This document shows positions 7,762 to 15,763 of a stretch of DNA of 53,741 bases, piece after piece (position 1 is the first letter of the stretch; each line of letters starts with the position of its first letter). The stretch comes from Lachnospiraceae bacterium (GTDB taxonomy: Bacteria; Bacillota; Clostridia; Lachnospirales; Lachnospiraceae), in the NCBI GenBank assembly GCA_017635395.1, contig JAGBLN010000024.1, positions 1 to 53,741 on the forward strand, in the 5' to 3' direction. The translations under genes were made by a program, and so were the position numbers. The notes beneath the pieces are model-generated. The model was not told the origin of the DNA. It did not search any database and was given only the letters and a program-made list of their open reading frames with translations.

Positions 7762-9021
7762 TTATTTTTTTTCTTTTAAATGCGAAGTCAGGCCCTTTTC
7801 CTTCCTTGCTTTCTTATCAAGATACATCTCCGCATCCGCCCTATGGTAAAGCTCGTCATAATCAAAATCACCATCTCCGAACTGCAGGCCGCAGGCCATC
7901 ACGCAGTAAACATCGCCTTCCAGGTTTATTTCTGCCAGTGCCTGCTCCCACTGTCCTTTTATTTCCTCAGCCTCCTCCATTGTAATGTTTACGGCCACCA
8001 TAACATACTCATCGCCGCCCATCCTGAAACCGTACACCCTGTCGGACACTACCGCCTGAATGCTCTTTGCCGCCTTGATGATAAGCTCATCGCCTCTCTC
8101 ATGTCCAAAGTTGTCATTTATGTACTTCATGTTATTCACATCAAAATTGTATATGGCGATAGATGACGGATTGTCGAAATTTTTCGCTTTCATGGACATG
8201 TATTTGCCTTTGTTGTACAATCCCGTAAGCTTGTCATGCTCGCTTTCATATGTTGCCTCTATGGCCGCGTTAGTTGCATTTATAGTCGTGATAATTACAT
8301 AAAATGTCCATATAAACAGCAAAAGAACTATCATGGAATAAACTTGCGCCACTACATTTGCCGCATATCCGCCATACATAAATGTCAGAAAATCAAAAAC
8401 ATAATATACAAGCAGAAAAACCGACGGAGGTATCATAAACAGCTTCCAGTTTATATAACGCCTTTTATCCGTCAGTCCCACCAGCCCTTTTATTACAGAA
8501 AAATACAGAAAAAGTATGGCTGCAACCGACGACATACTGCTTACGATGTTTATAATATCTGATGTGACAGCATCGCTACTGTCTTCGGGGCTTCTCCCAC
8601 CTGAAAAACAGAAAATAACAGCAAACATAAGATAAATGAATGTGACAAGCGAGACATTTGATGCCTTCAGCCAACTTGCCACAAGCCTTGAAAGCAGCAG
8701 TGACATCAGCACAAATACCAGTCCGCCCACCATAGTAAGCGTAAAGGAAAGTCCTGATGAATTCATTATTCTGTCGATAGCAGAAAAAAATCCGCATTTT
8801 TCAATAATGCTTACCAGCAGTCCGCCCAGGTAAATCACCGCCACATAAGATAAACAGAATATCACCAACGGATTCGTAGCCAGCGACAGCAAAAAAAGTC
8901 TGACCCGGCCCTTTCCATTCCTTAAAAAGCACGCTTTCAGAGAACTGTAGAACATGATAATGTACAGCACCAGATAGGCGCAGAACGATATATAAAATAC
9001 AGTATTTAATATCTTATCCAT
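7762..9021 (-). CDS. Membrane-bound diguanylate cyclase (GGDEF domain)
   Basis: The protein should make c-di-GMP from two GTP. Residues 1 to about 260 contain seven or eight hydrophobic helices with no recognised extracellular sensor. They are followed by a C-terminal GGDEF domain beginning at HDKLTGLYNK. The active-site loop is GGDEY, an accepted variant, near residue 337, and NFDVNNMKYIND carries the metal-binding Asp. The RxxD inhibitory site expected five residues before the loop is absent (SDRV), so product inhibition through this site is not expected. It is divergent from tyrA. A PilZ-domain protein, a possible c-di-GMP receptor, is encoded 4 kb away. Confidence 0.9.
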   Translation of the reverse strand: MDKILNTVFYISFCAYLVLYIIMFYSSLKACFLRNGKGRVRLFLLSLATNPLVIFCLSYVAVIYLGGLLVSIIEKCGFFSAIDRIMNSSGLSFTLTMVGGLVFVLMSLLLSRLVASWLKASNVSLVTFIYLMFAVIFCFSGGRSPEDSSDAVTSDIINIVSSMSSVAAILFLYFSVIKGLVGLTDKRRYINWKLFMIPPSVFLLVYYVFDFLTFMYGGYAANVVAQVYSMIVLLLFIWTFYVIITTINATNAAIEATYESEHDKLTGLYNKGKYMSMKAKNFDNPSSIAIYNFDVNNMKYINDNFGHERGDELIIKAAKSIQAVVSDRVYGFRMGGDEYVMVAVNITMEEAEEIKGQWEQALAEINLEGDVYCVMACGLQFGDGDFDYDELYHRADAEMYLDKKARKEKGLTSHLKEKK

Positions 9022-9116
9022 CAGCTTATATCCCCAAATAAATATTTATTTTGTCAGACATCAATATCAATTTAATCCGTCCGGAATTACTTCCATACTG
9101 CCTCTGCCTACATTAC

Positions 9117-9145
9117 AGTATATTGCATGCTTCCTCAAAATACAA
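9117..9145 (-). promoter_or_regulatory. Candidate promoter for the GGDEF gene
   Basis: On the minus strand TTGTAT, a 17-base spacer and TATACT lie in the divergent tyrA/GGDEF interval, leaving a leader of roughly 90 bases. The same interval carries a small palindrome, TGTCA-A-TGACA, at 9173-9183 on the tyrA side, and no convincing tyrA promoter. Confidence 0.45.
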
Positions 9146-9253
9146 ACAATTGCACAAGATGCCTTATTCCTATGTCAATGACATCCAAAATGATGTAAAA
9201 TATACAAGTCACAATACTTGATTTCACATTTGAGACAAGGAAAATATAATTCA

Positions 9254-10360
9254 ATGAACATGAACAAATTCCATTTTTGCGGGTTGGGGCTCATAGGCGG
9301 ATCCATTGCGAAAGCCATCAGAAAATACTACCCTGACAGCATCATAAATGTTTATTCAAGGCATCCTGAAAAGGTTGCTGCCGCACTTTCTGACGGTACT
9401 GCCAACCGTATCACTGACAGGCTTTCCGACATAGATCCTGATACGGATGTGCTCTTTTTATGTGCCCCCACCGGTGCTAACATAGAAAACATGAAAGCGA
9501 TAAAACCGTTCCTTACGGAGCATGAAAAGATGCTCATAACCGATGTCGGCAGTGTAAAAGGAGACATCTGCAGGGCTGCGGCAGATCTGGGACTGTCCTC
9601 ACATTTTCTTGGCGGACATCCCATGACCGGCAGGGAAACCAGCGGATATGACAATTCCGATCCTACCCTGCTTGAGAATGCTTATTACATACTTACGCCT
9701 GCCAAAGACACAGCAAAGGAACTTGTGGCAGACTTTACCGAAATGGTTGCATCCATAAAAGCAATCCCCCTTGCGGAATCACCGGACTATCACGATTTTG
9801 CCACCGCGGCCATAAGCCATGTGCCCCATCTGATCGCAGCCGCCCTTGTAAAAAATGTGGCAGACTCGGATAATGAGGCTCAGTTCATGCGCACCATTGC
9901 AGCCGGCGGCTTCAAGGACATTACCCGCATAGCTTCCGCTGATCCCGACATGTGGGAAAACATCTGCAGGAGCAACACCCAAAATATAAGGGTACTGCTA
10001 AGGCGCTATATCAATGAGCTGGAACTGATCGACGATACGCTTGAGTACGGTGACTTCAGCGGAATAAACGAGCTATTCCGCGAAAGTGGCAGCTACCGTA
10101 ATTCTATGCCCGAAAAAGCCAAAGGCGCGTTGCCACCTATTTACAGGATATTTGTGGATATACCGGACGAGAGCGGTGCCATTGCAGGTATTGCCACTCT
10201 GCTTGCCGCCCACAATATAAGCATAAAAAATACCGGCATCAACAACAACCGCGAGCAGTACGAAGGCGCACTGTATATCGAGTTTTACACTGCCGACGCA
10301 AAGGCTAAAGCCCTGCCGCTTCTAAATGATGCGGGCTACCGTGTGACAGCCGAGCAGTGA
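9254..10360 (+). CDS. tyrA: Prephenate dehydrogenase with C-terminal ACT domain
   Basis: The enzyme oxidises and decarboxylates prephenate to 4-hydroxyphenylpyruvate with NAD(P)+, on the way to tyrosine. The N-terminus has the Rossmann motif GLGLIGGSIAKAI. Then come the TDVGSVKG segment, the GGHPMTGRETSGY signature, and SHVPHLIAAAL. The last 75 or so residues (FVDIPDESGAIAGIATLLA) are an ACT domain, the usual site of tyrosine feedback. I take the ATG at 9254 as the start because AAGG lies 13 bases before it; the upstream TTG at 9218 adds non-conserved sequence. The stop is close to aroA, so the two form an operon. Confidence 0.95.
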   Translation: MNMNKFHFCGLGLIGGSIAKAIRKYYPDSIINVYSRHPEKVAAALSDGTANRITDRLSDIDPDTDVLFLCAPTGANIENMKAIKPFLTEHEKMLITDVGSVKGDICRAAADLGLSSHFLGGHPMTGRETSGYDNSDPTLLENAYYILTPAKDTAKELVADFTEMVASIKAIPLAESPDYHDFATAAISHVPHLIAAALVKNVADSDNEAQFMRTIAAGGFKDITRIASADPDMWENICRSNTQNIRVLLRRYINELELIDDTLEYGDFSGINELFRESGSYRNSMPEKAKGALPPIYRIFVDIPDESGAIAGIATLLAAHNISIKNTGINNNREQYEGALYIEFYTADAKAKALPLLNDAGYRVTAEQ

Positions 10361-10401
10361 TCATAATCAATATAACATCAAGAAAGACGAGAAAAAATAA
10401 A

Positions 10402-11703
10402 ATGACTAACAACGCAAAAACAATCTCACCTTCCACCACACCGTTCAAAGGAACAGTCACTGTCCCCGGCGACAAATCCATATCCCACAGGAGCATCATG
10501 TTCGGTGCGCTGTCCAAAGGCGATACCCATATTACAAATTTTCTTATGGCAGACGACTGCCTCTCAACCATAGACTGTTTCAGGAAAATGGGCGTAAACA
10601 TTGATGTGTCTCCCGATGAGATCACCGTACACGGCATGGGACTGCACGGTTTAAAAGCCCCTTCCGACACACTTTACACCGGTAACTCCGGAACCACCAC
10701 AAGGCTCATATCCGGCATTCTTGCTGCACAGGATTTCAATGTTCGGCTTACCGGCGACGCATCCATTGAAAAGCGCCCAATGAAGAGGATAATCACTCCC
10801 CTCACAATGATGGGGGCCGACATAAAAAGCGAGAAAGGAAATGACTGTGCCCCTCTCCTTATAAACGGCACAAAGCCTCACGGCATTGATTACGTCTCGC
10901 CCGTTGCTTCCGCGCAGGTGAAATCTTCGATACTTCTTGCGGGCCTTTATGCCGAAGGAAAGACCAGCGTGACAGAGCCTGCCCTTTCCAGAAACCATAC
11001 AGAGCTTATGCTTAAAGGCTTCGGCGCTGATGTATCTTCCGAAGGATTATGTGCAACCATATACCCGGCAGAGGAGCTCCACGCATGTGACATTTCGGTT
11101 CCATCTGACATATCCTCTGCAGCATATTTTATAGCCACTGCCCTGCTTGTACCCGGATCTGAACTGCTGATAAAAAATGTAGGAATAAATCCTACCCGTG
11201 CCGGCATCATAGAAGTAGTAAAAAACATGGGTGGAAAGATATCCCTTGAAAATGTAAGGACATCCGGCGGTGAGGAAACAGCAGACCTTCTTGTAAGCTA
11301 CAGCAGGGATACACTCCGCGGCACCACCATAGAAGGTGCACTGATCCCCACCCTTATAGACGAGATTCCTGTTATCGCTGTTCTCGCAGCCCTTGCAGAC
11401 GGCACCACAGTCATAAAAGATGCCGCCGAACTCCATGTAAAGGAATGTGACAGAATAGATGCAGTCAGCACCAATATGAAAAAGCTCGGCATTGATATCA
11501 CACCTACCGAAGACGGCATGATAATAAACGGATCAGACCACATATCCGGCGGCGTCATCGAAAGCTACAATGACCACCGCATATCAATGAGCTTTGCGAT
11601 CGCAGCACTTGCCGCAGATTCCGACATAAGCATCAACAATCCCGAATGCGTCTCCATTTCCTGGCCGGGATTCTTTGATATGCTGGATGACCTGAGAAAA
11701 TAA
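10402..11703 (+). CDS. aroA: 3-phosphoshikimate 1-carboxyvinyltransferase (EPSP synthase)
   Basis: It joins PEP to shikimate-3-phosphate. The product is about 433 residues, normal for the family. Motifs include PGDKSISHRSIMFGALS, the PEP-loop GNSGTTTRL, the VKECDRI segment (usually VKESDRI), YNDHRISMSFAIAAL and the terminal SWPGFFDML. The GNSGTT loop differs from the GNAGTA of glyphosate-sensitive class I enzymes, which hints at the other class, but this is an inference. The frame opens at a GTG overlapping the tyrA stop (10357). The ATG at 10402, at which conserved sequence soon starts, is preferred although its Shine-Dalgarno is weak. Translation is probably coupled to tyrA. Confidence 0.96.
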   Translation: MTNNAKTISPSTTPFKGTVTVPGDKSISHRSIMFGALSKGDTHITNFLMADDCLSTIDCFRKMGVNIDVSPDEITVHGMGLHGLKAPSDTLYTGNSGTTTRLISGILAAQDFNVRLTGDASIEKRPMKRIITPLTMMGADIKSEKGNDCAPLLINGTKPHGIDYVSPVASAQVKSSILLAGLYAEGKTSVTEPALSRNHTELMLKGFGADVSSEGLCATIYPAEELHACDISVPSDISSAAYFIATALLVPGSELLIKNVGINPTRAGIIEVVKNMGGKISLENVRTSGGEETADLLVSYSRDTLRGTTIEGALIPTLIDEIPVIAVLAALADGTTVIKDAAELHVKECDRIDAVSTNMKKLGIDITPTEDGMIINGSDHISGGVIESYNDHRISMSFAIAALAADSDISINNPECVSISWPGFFDMLDDLRK

Positions 11704-11730
11704 AAACATGCAAAACTCAGTTATTTTGAT

Positions 11731-11770
11731 TTAAAAAACAGCGGCCGTATGGCCGCTGCTTCATTTTCCT
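11731..11770. terminator. Bidirectional terminator between aroA and the DegV gene
   Basis: A perfect hairpin CAGCGGCC-GTAT-GGCCGCTG sits between two converging genes. On the minus strand it is followed by TTTTTTAA, a strong U-tract for the DegV transcript; on the plus strand by CTTCATTTT, a weaker one for aroA. Confidence 0.85.
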
Positions 11771-11785
11771 GATATATCTTTACGA

Positions 11786-12673
11786 TCAGTCCACTCTCTC
11801 ATCGCCCCAGAAAGCAATAACGATAAGTCCAGGGCCTGTATGTGCACCGATGGTGGAACCTACCCACTGTATCTCCATAGGCTCTGCCATCTTTGTAAAT
11901 TTTCCTTCGATCATTGAGACCATATTTTCAGCATCTTCCTGGCAGTCCGTCATTCCGATAAAGCATTTCTTATTGTAATCAAGACCGCCCTCGGCATGCT
12001 CCTCCATGATCTGTACCATACGCTGGTAAACCTTCTTCTTGCCCCTTATCTTTTCACGGGATACAAGCTTTCCCTGGTAATCCACATTGAGCAGAGGGCA
12101 GATATTCAGCATGGTTCCGATCATTCCCGCAGCCTTGGATACGCGTCCGCCTCTTATAAGGTATGTAAGGTCAGGCGTTGTGAACCAGTGGTGTATCCTT
12201 TTCTTGTTTGCCTCAGCAAATTCATAAAGCTCATCAATGCTCTTTCCTTCGTCCCTCATATCTGCAAGGGTATCAACCAAAAGCCCCATACCGACAGAAG
12301 CTGCAAGCGAATCCACAACATACAGCTTTCTGTCAGGATACTTCTCCATAAGGTTATCCTTTGCTATGTTTGCTGAATTGATGGAACCGGATATGCCGGA
12401 AGTAAGACAGAGATGGATTATATCCTTACCTTCTTTTAAGAAAGGCTCCCAGAATCCTTCATACTCTTCCACATTTACCTGGCTGGTCTTGGTCATGGCC
12501 CCGTTTCTCATAGCATCATAGAATTCCTTAAAGCCAAGCGTCTTGCCGTTATCATCAGGATACTGCTTTCCGTCCAGCTCAAAATGAAAGCTGACATATT
12601 TTATATCCCTTTTTTCGCATCTCGCATCACTGATATCCTGGGTTGAACAGGTAGTTATTACATAGTCTGCCAT
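11786..12673 (-). CDS. DegV family fatty-acid-binding protein
   Basis: DegV proteins bind fatty acids in the cytosol; some (FakB) present them to the kinase FakA. The 295 residues show the family landmarks: the TCSTQDIS opening, TSQVN near residue 60, CLTSGISGS, DSLAASVGMG, and the YLIRGGRVSKAAGMIG segment followed by CPLL. No fakA (DAK-domain) gene is in the window, so membership of a FakAB system is only possible. The gene converges with aroA over a shared terminator and lies just downstream of the PilZ gene on the same strand. Confidence 0.92.
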   Translation of the reverse strand: MADYVITTCSTQDISDARCEKRDIKYVSFHFELDGKQYPDDNGKTLGFKEFYDAMRNGAMTKTSQVNVEEYEGFWEPFLKEGKDIIHLCLTSGISGSINSANIAKDNLMEKYPDRKLYVVDSLAASVGMGLLVDTLADMRDEGKSIDELYEFAEANKKRIHHWFTTPDLTYLIRGGRVSKAAGMIGTMLNICPLLNVDYQGKLVSREKIRGKKKVYQRMVQIMEEHAEGGLDYNKKCFIGMTDCQEDAENMVSMIEGKFTKMAEPMEIQWVGSTIGAHTGPGLIVIAFWGDERVD

Positions 12674-12696
12674 TGTTCTCTTACCTTTCTTATTTT

Positions 12697-13050
12697 TTAT
12701 TTTTCGTTGAAATTGACTTCTGAAAATTCAGAATAAATATTTATCCTGTTGATATCTGTCTCAGACATACCGATAAATATTCCGCCATAGAAATTATAGT
12801 TTTCTTTTTTCAGTGCCCGGACTACCTGTATGAATGAATGGATTGTCTCTTTCGTCCAGATAGTAAGGTAGCATTCATAAACCCCGCCGATAGCTAATTT
12901 CTCAGGGCATTCAAATCCTACGCCGGTCTTTGAAACATCAAGAACATGGATGGAAACCTCCTGCGCTCCTCCTGCCTCGGCCTGGTCAAGGCGCTTCAAG
13001 ACAAGCTTGCAGTCAAGGTCCATTCTTTTGCTTTTTCTCTTCTCTTCCAT
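12697..13050 (-). CDS. PilZ domain protein
   Basis: This small soluble protein of about 117 residues is a single PilZ domain, the usual c-di-GMP receptor fold. Both ligand motifs are present: RKSKR (RxxxR) near the N-terminus and DVSKTG (DxSxxG) 35 residues later, followed by the beta-barrel ending in FYGGIFIGM. I chose the ATG at 13050 because AGGAG is five bases before it; the GTG six bases upstream overlaps that site. It lies between queA and the DegV gene. Together with the GGDEF protein 4 kb away it suggests local c-di-GMP signalling, but nothing shows what it controls. Confidence 0.88.
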   Translation of the reverse strand: MEEKRKSKRMDLDCKLVLKRLDQAEAGGAQEVSIHVLDVSKTGVGFECPEKLAIGGVYECYLTIWTKETIHSFIQVVRALKKENYNFYGGIFIGMSETDINRINIYSEFSEVNFNEK

Positions 13051-13154
13051 TCTCACTCCTGCCGCCGTATATGCGGCTCCGGTTTACATAAAAACACACA
13101 AAATATTATAACATTTACTATTCCCTATTTCAATAAGCAAGCAAAGGCTGATTT

Positions 13155-14189
13155 TTAGTGAATGAACATTGCATCCCCGAAGGAAAAGAAACGGTAACGC
13201 TCCTGCACAGCTTCTTTATATGCATTAAGTATGTTCTCCCGCCCTGCCATTGCAGACACTAACATAAGCAGCGTCGACTCCGGCAGATGGAAATTCGTGA
13301 TAAGTGCATCCACTGCTTTGAATTTATACCCGGGATAGATAAAGATATCCGTATCCTTAAATCCTGCCTGTACAACTCCGTTATCATCAGTCATGCTTTC
13401 AAGCGTGCGCACTGATGTCGTTCCCACGCATATTACCCTGCCGCCCTCAGCTTTTACCCGGTTGATCTTATCCGCAGCCGGCTTATCTATGCGGCAGTAC
13501 TCCGTATGCATATGGTGGTCGAGAATGTTTTCTTCTTTCACCGGCCTGAAGGTTCCCAGTCCCACATGAAGTGTTACATAGACTATATTCACGCCCATGC
13601 CTTCTATCTTTGAAAGCAGCTCCTTCGTAAAATGCAGCCCTGCGGTAGGCGCTGCAGCGGAACCCTCCTCCCTTGCATAAACAGTCTGGTACCTGTCCCT
13701 GTCCTTCAGCTTATGGTGGATATAAGGTGGCAGCGGCATCTCTCCCAGCTTATCCAGTATCTCTTCAAAGATGCCGTCAAACTCAAACCTTATCCTTCTG
13801 TTGCCTTCCTCAAGGATCTCCTCAACGGTTCCGGTCATCATACCGCCGAAATCCAGCACAGCGCCTTCCCTGGCTTTCTTTCCGGGCTTAACAAGCACTT
13901 CCCATGAAGAATCCTTGAGTCTTTTAAGCAGCAGCACTTCCACCACTGCACCGGTATCCTTTTTCGTGCCGTAAAGCCTTGCAGGCATTACCCTGGTATC
14001 ATTGAGCACAAGGCAGTCACCTGTACGCAAAAACTCAGGCAGTTCATAGAAATGCCTGTGTTCGCACTCTCCGTTCTCCTTATCCAGCAGCATAAGCCTT
14101 GATGAAGACCGGTCTTCCAGAGGATCCTGAGCGATCAGCTCCTCCGGAAGGTCGTAATAATAATCTGATTTTTTTAAAATATTATCCAT
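13155..14189 (-). CDS. queA: S-adenosylmethionine:tRNA ribosyltransferase-isomerase
   Basis: QueA transfers the ribosyl part of SAM to preQ1 in tRNA to make epoxyqueuosine. The 344-residue length is standard. Landmarks are [15 protein letters not shown] at the start, [15 protein letters not shown], the [10 protein letters not shown] motif, [24 protein letters not shown], and [16 protein letters not shown] near the end. No tgt gene is adjacent. The gene starts 15 bases after the M18 aminopeptidase stop; its own Shine-Dalgarno is weak. Confidence 0.97.
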   Translation of the reverse strand: MDNILKKSDYYYDLPEELIAQDPLEDRSSSRLMLLDKENGECEHRHFYELPEFLRTGDCLVLNDTRVMPARLYGTKKDTGAVVEVLLLKRLKDSSWEVLVKPGKKAREGAVLDFGGMMTGTVEEILEEGNRRIRFEFDGIFEEILDKLGEMPLPPYIHHKLKDRDRYQTVYAREEGSAAAPTAGLHFTKELLSKIEGMGVNIVYVTLHVGLGTFRPVKEENILDHHMHTEYCRIDKPAADKINRVKAEGGRVICVGTTSVRTLESMTDDNGVVQAGFKDTDIFIYPGYKFKAVDALITNFHLPESTLLMLVSAMAGRENILNAYKEAVQERYRFFSFGDAMFIH

Positions 14190-14204
14190 CTGTTTTACAG
14201 CGTA

Positions 14205-15632
14205 TCAGGGCATATCGATATTCTTTAAGAATGCCACATATCCCTTGTAAACCTCGTACAGGTCAGCCTTGCTGATTGCCTCATGAGGCGCATGCATATT
14301 AAGCACAGGCACGCCGCAGTCTATGACATTCATTCCGTAGAGGGCCATAATATATGCAATGGTTCCGCCGCCGCCTGCGTCTACGGCACCAAGCTCGCTC
14401 ATCTGGTACTGTACTTTTGCCTCATCCATAACCCTTCTGAGCGCACCAACATATTCTGCATTGGCATCATTAGAACCGGACTTACCCCTTGCTCCGGTAA
14501 ACTTATTGAAAGCAAAACCTCTGCCCATGTATGCCACATTCTTCTTATCAAAGCGTGATGCATATGTGGGATCATAGCCTGCAGTAACATCTGAACTCAG
14601 CATATATGATGCAGCAAGGGAACGCCTAAGGCTCAGTTCCGAATACTGTCCCATCGCATTCATAAGCTCAGCAACACAGTTCTCAAAGAATCTGGACTGC
14701 ATTCCCGTAGCACCTACGGAACCGATTTCCTCCTTGTCCACAAGTATGCAACAGCTTGTGCGTGCGGGAGCCTTCATTTCAAGCATTGCCTTATATGAAG
14801 GGAACGCGCATACCTTGTCATCATGACCATATGCAAGCACCATGCTCCTGTCAAAGCCTGCATCTCTTGCTCTGCCGGCAGGAACCACCTCTATCTCGGC
14901 ACTCATGAAATCCTCATCCTCTATGCCGTAGTATTCCTTTAAGATGTTAAGCACATTTTTCTTAACTGCATCCTTTGTGCTGCTGTCCTTGTCATTGGCA
15001 TTTTTCTTATTACCGGACGCTATCTTTATGGGCATATTGCCGGCGATTATATCCAGAGCTTCGCCCTCAACAACCTTTGCCCCTTTCTTTTCCATCTGCT
15101 CGCTGGCAAGATGTATCAGAAGATCCGAAACAAAGAATACGGGATCATCGGGATCCTCACCGATATTTACTATCACTACTGTTCCGTCCTTCTTTGCAAC
15201 AACACCGTGAAGTGCAAGAGGCACAGTTACCCACTGATACTTCTTTATGCCGCCGTAGTAGTGGGTATCAAGGTATGCCATGTCACCGTCCTCATAAAGA
15301 GGATTCTGCTTGATATCCATGCGGGGTGAATCCACATGTGCGCCAAGTATGGCAAGGCCTTCCTCAAGGGGCTTCCTGCCGATCTCAAACATCACCAGGG
15401 CCTTGTTCATATTGCAGAAATATACCCTGTCCCCGGCCTTTAATTTCTTCCTGCCGGATGCTGCCTTTGAGAATTCAACATAGCCGTTTTTCTCTATATC
15501 ATTGATGATATATTCCGTAACTTCCCTTTCGGTCTTGGCTACACTTAAGAATTCCTCATACTCGTCTGCAAATGCGAATGCCTTCTTTTTCTCGGCATCC
15601 GTGTATTTTAACCATACTGATTTATGCTCCAT
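14205..15632 (-). CDS. M18 family aminopeptidase
   Basis: This is a cytosolic zinc aminopeptidase of the aspartyl aminopeptidase family. In the 475 residues the metal-ligand motifs are visible: GAHVDSPRMDIKQNPLYE, DKEEIGSVGATGMQS with the catalytic Glu pair, SSDVTAGYDPTY, and the C-terminal NMHAPHEAISKADLY with the last His ligand. It removes N-terminal residues (often acidic ones) from peptides. The start ATG follows a Shine-Dalgarno CAGGAG. It lies between pheT and queA on the same strand, with a candidate promoter of its own. Confidence 0.94.
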   Translation of the reverse strand: MEHKSVWLKYTDAEKKKAFAFADEYEEFLSVAKTEREVTEYIINDIEKNGYVEFSKAASGRKKLKAGDRVYFCNMNKALVMFEIGRKPLEEGLAILGAHVDSPRMDIKQNPLYEDGDMAYLDTHYYGGIKKYQWVTVPLALHGVVAKKDGTVVIVNIGEDPDDPVFFVSDLLIHLASEQMEKKGAKVVEGEALDIIAGNMPIKIASGNKKNANDKDSSTKDAVKKNVLNILKEYYGIEDEDFMSAEIEVVPAGRARDAGFDRSMVLAYGHDDKVCAFPSYKAMLEMKAPARTSCCILVDKEEIGSVGATGMQSRFFENCVAELMNAMGQYSELSLRRSLAASYMLSSDVTAGYDPTYASRFDKKNVAYMGRGFAFNKFTGARGKSGSNDANAEYVGALRRVMDEAKVQYQMSELGAVDAGGGGTIAYIMALYGMNVIDCGVPVLNMHAPHEAISKADLYEVYKGYVAFLKNIDMP

Positions 15633-15727
15633 TTTTCCATTCTCCTGTCTTGAAAATTTCCTCCCCTAATATGCGGGATAAATAATGACATGTTCCCTGC
15701 TAGCTACATTCAAGTTAATTCCACTCT

Positions 15728-15755
15728 ATAATATACAGCCAGACGAGGAGCGCAA
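15728..15755 (-). promoter_or_regulatory. Candidate promoter for the M18 aminopeptidase gene
   Basis: On the minus strand TTGCGC, a 16-base spacer and TATTAT lie just past the pheT stop, about 95 bases before the aminopeptidase ATG. Confidence 0.4.
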
Positions 15756-15763
15756 AATTATAA

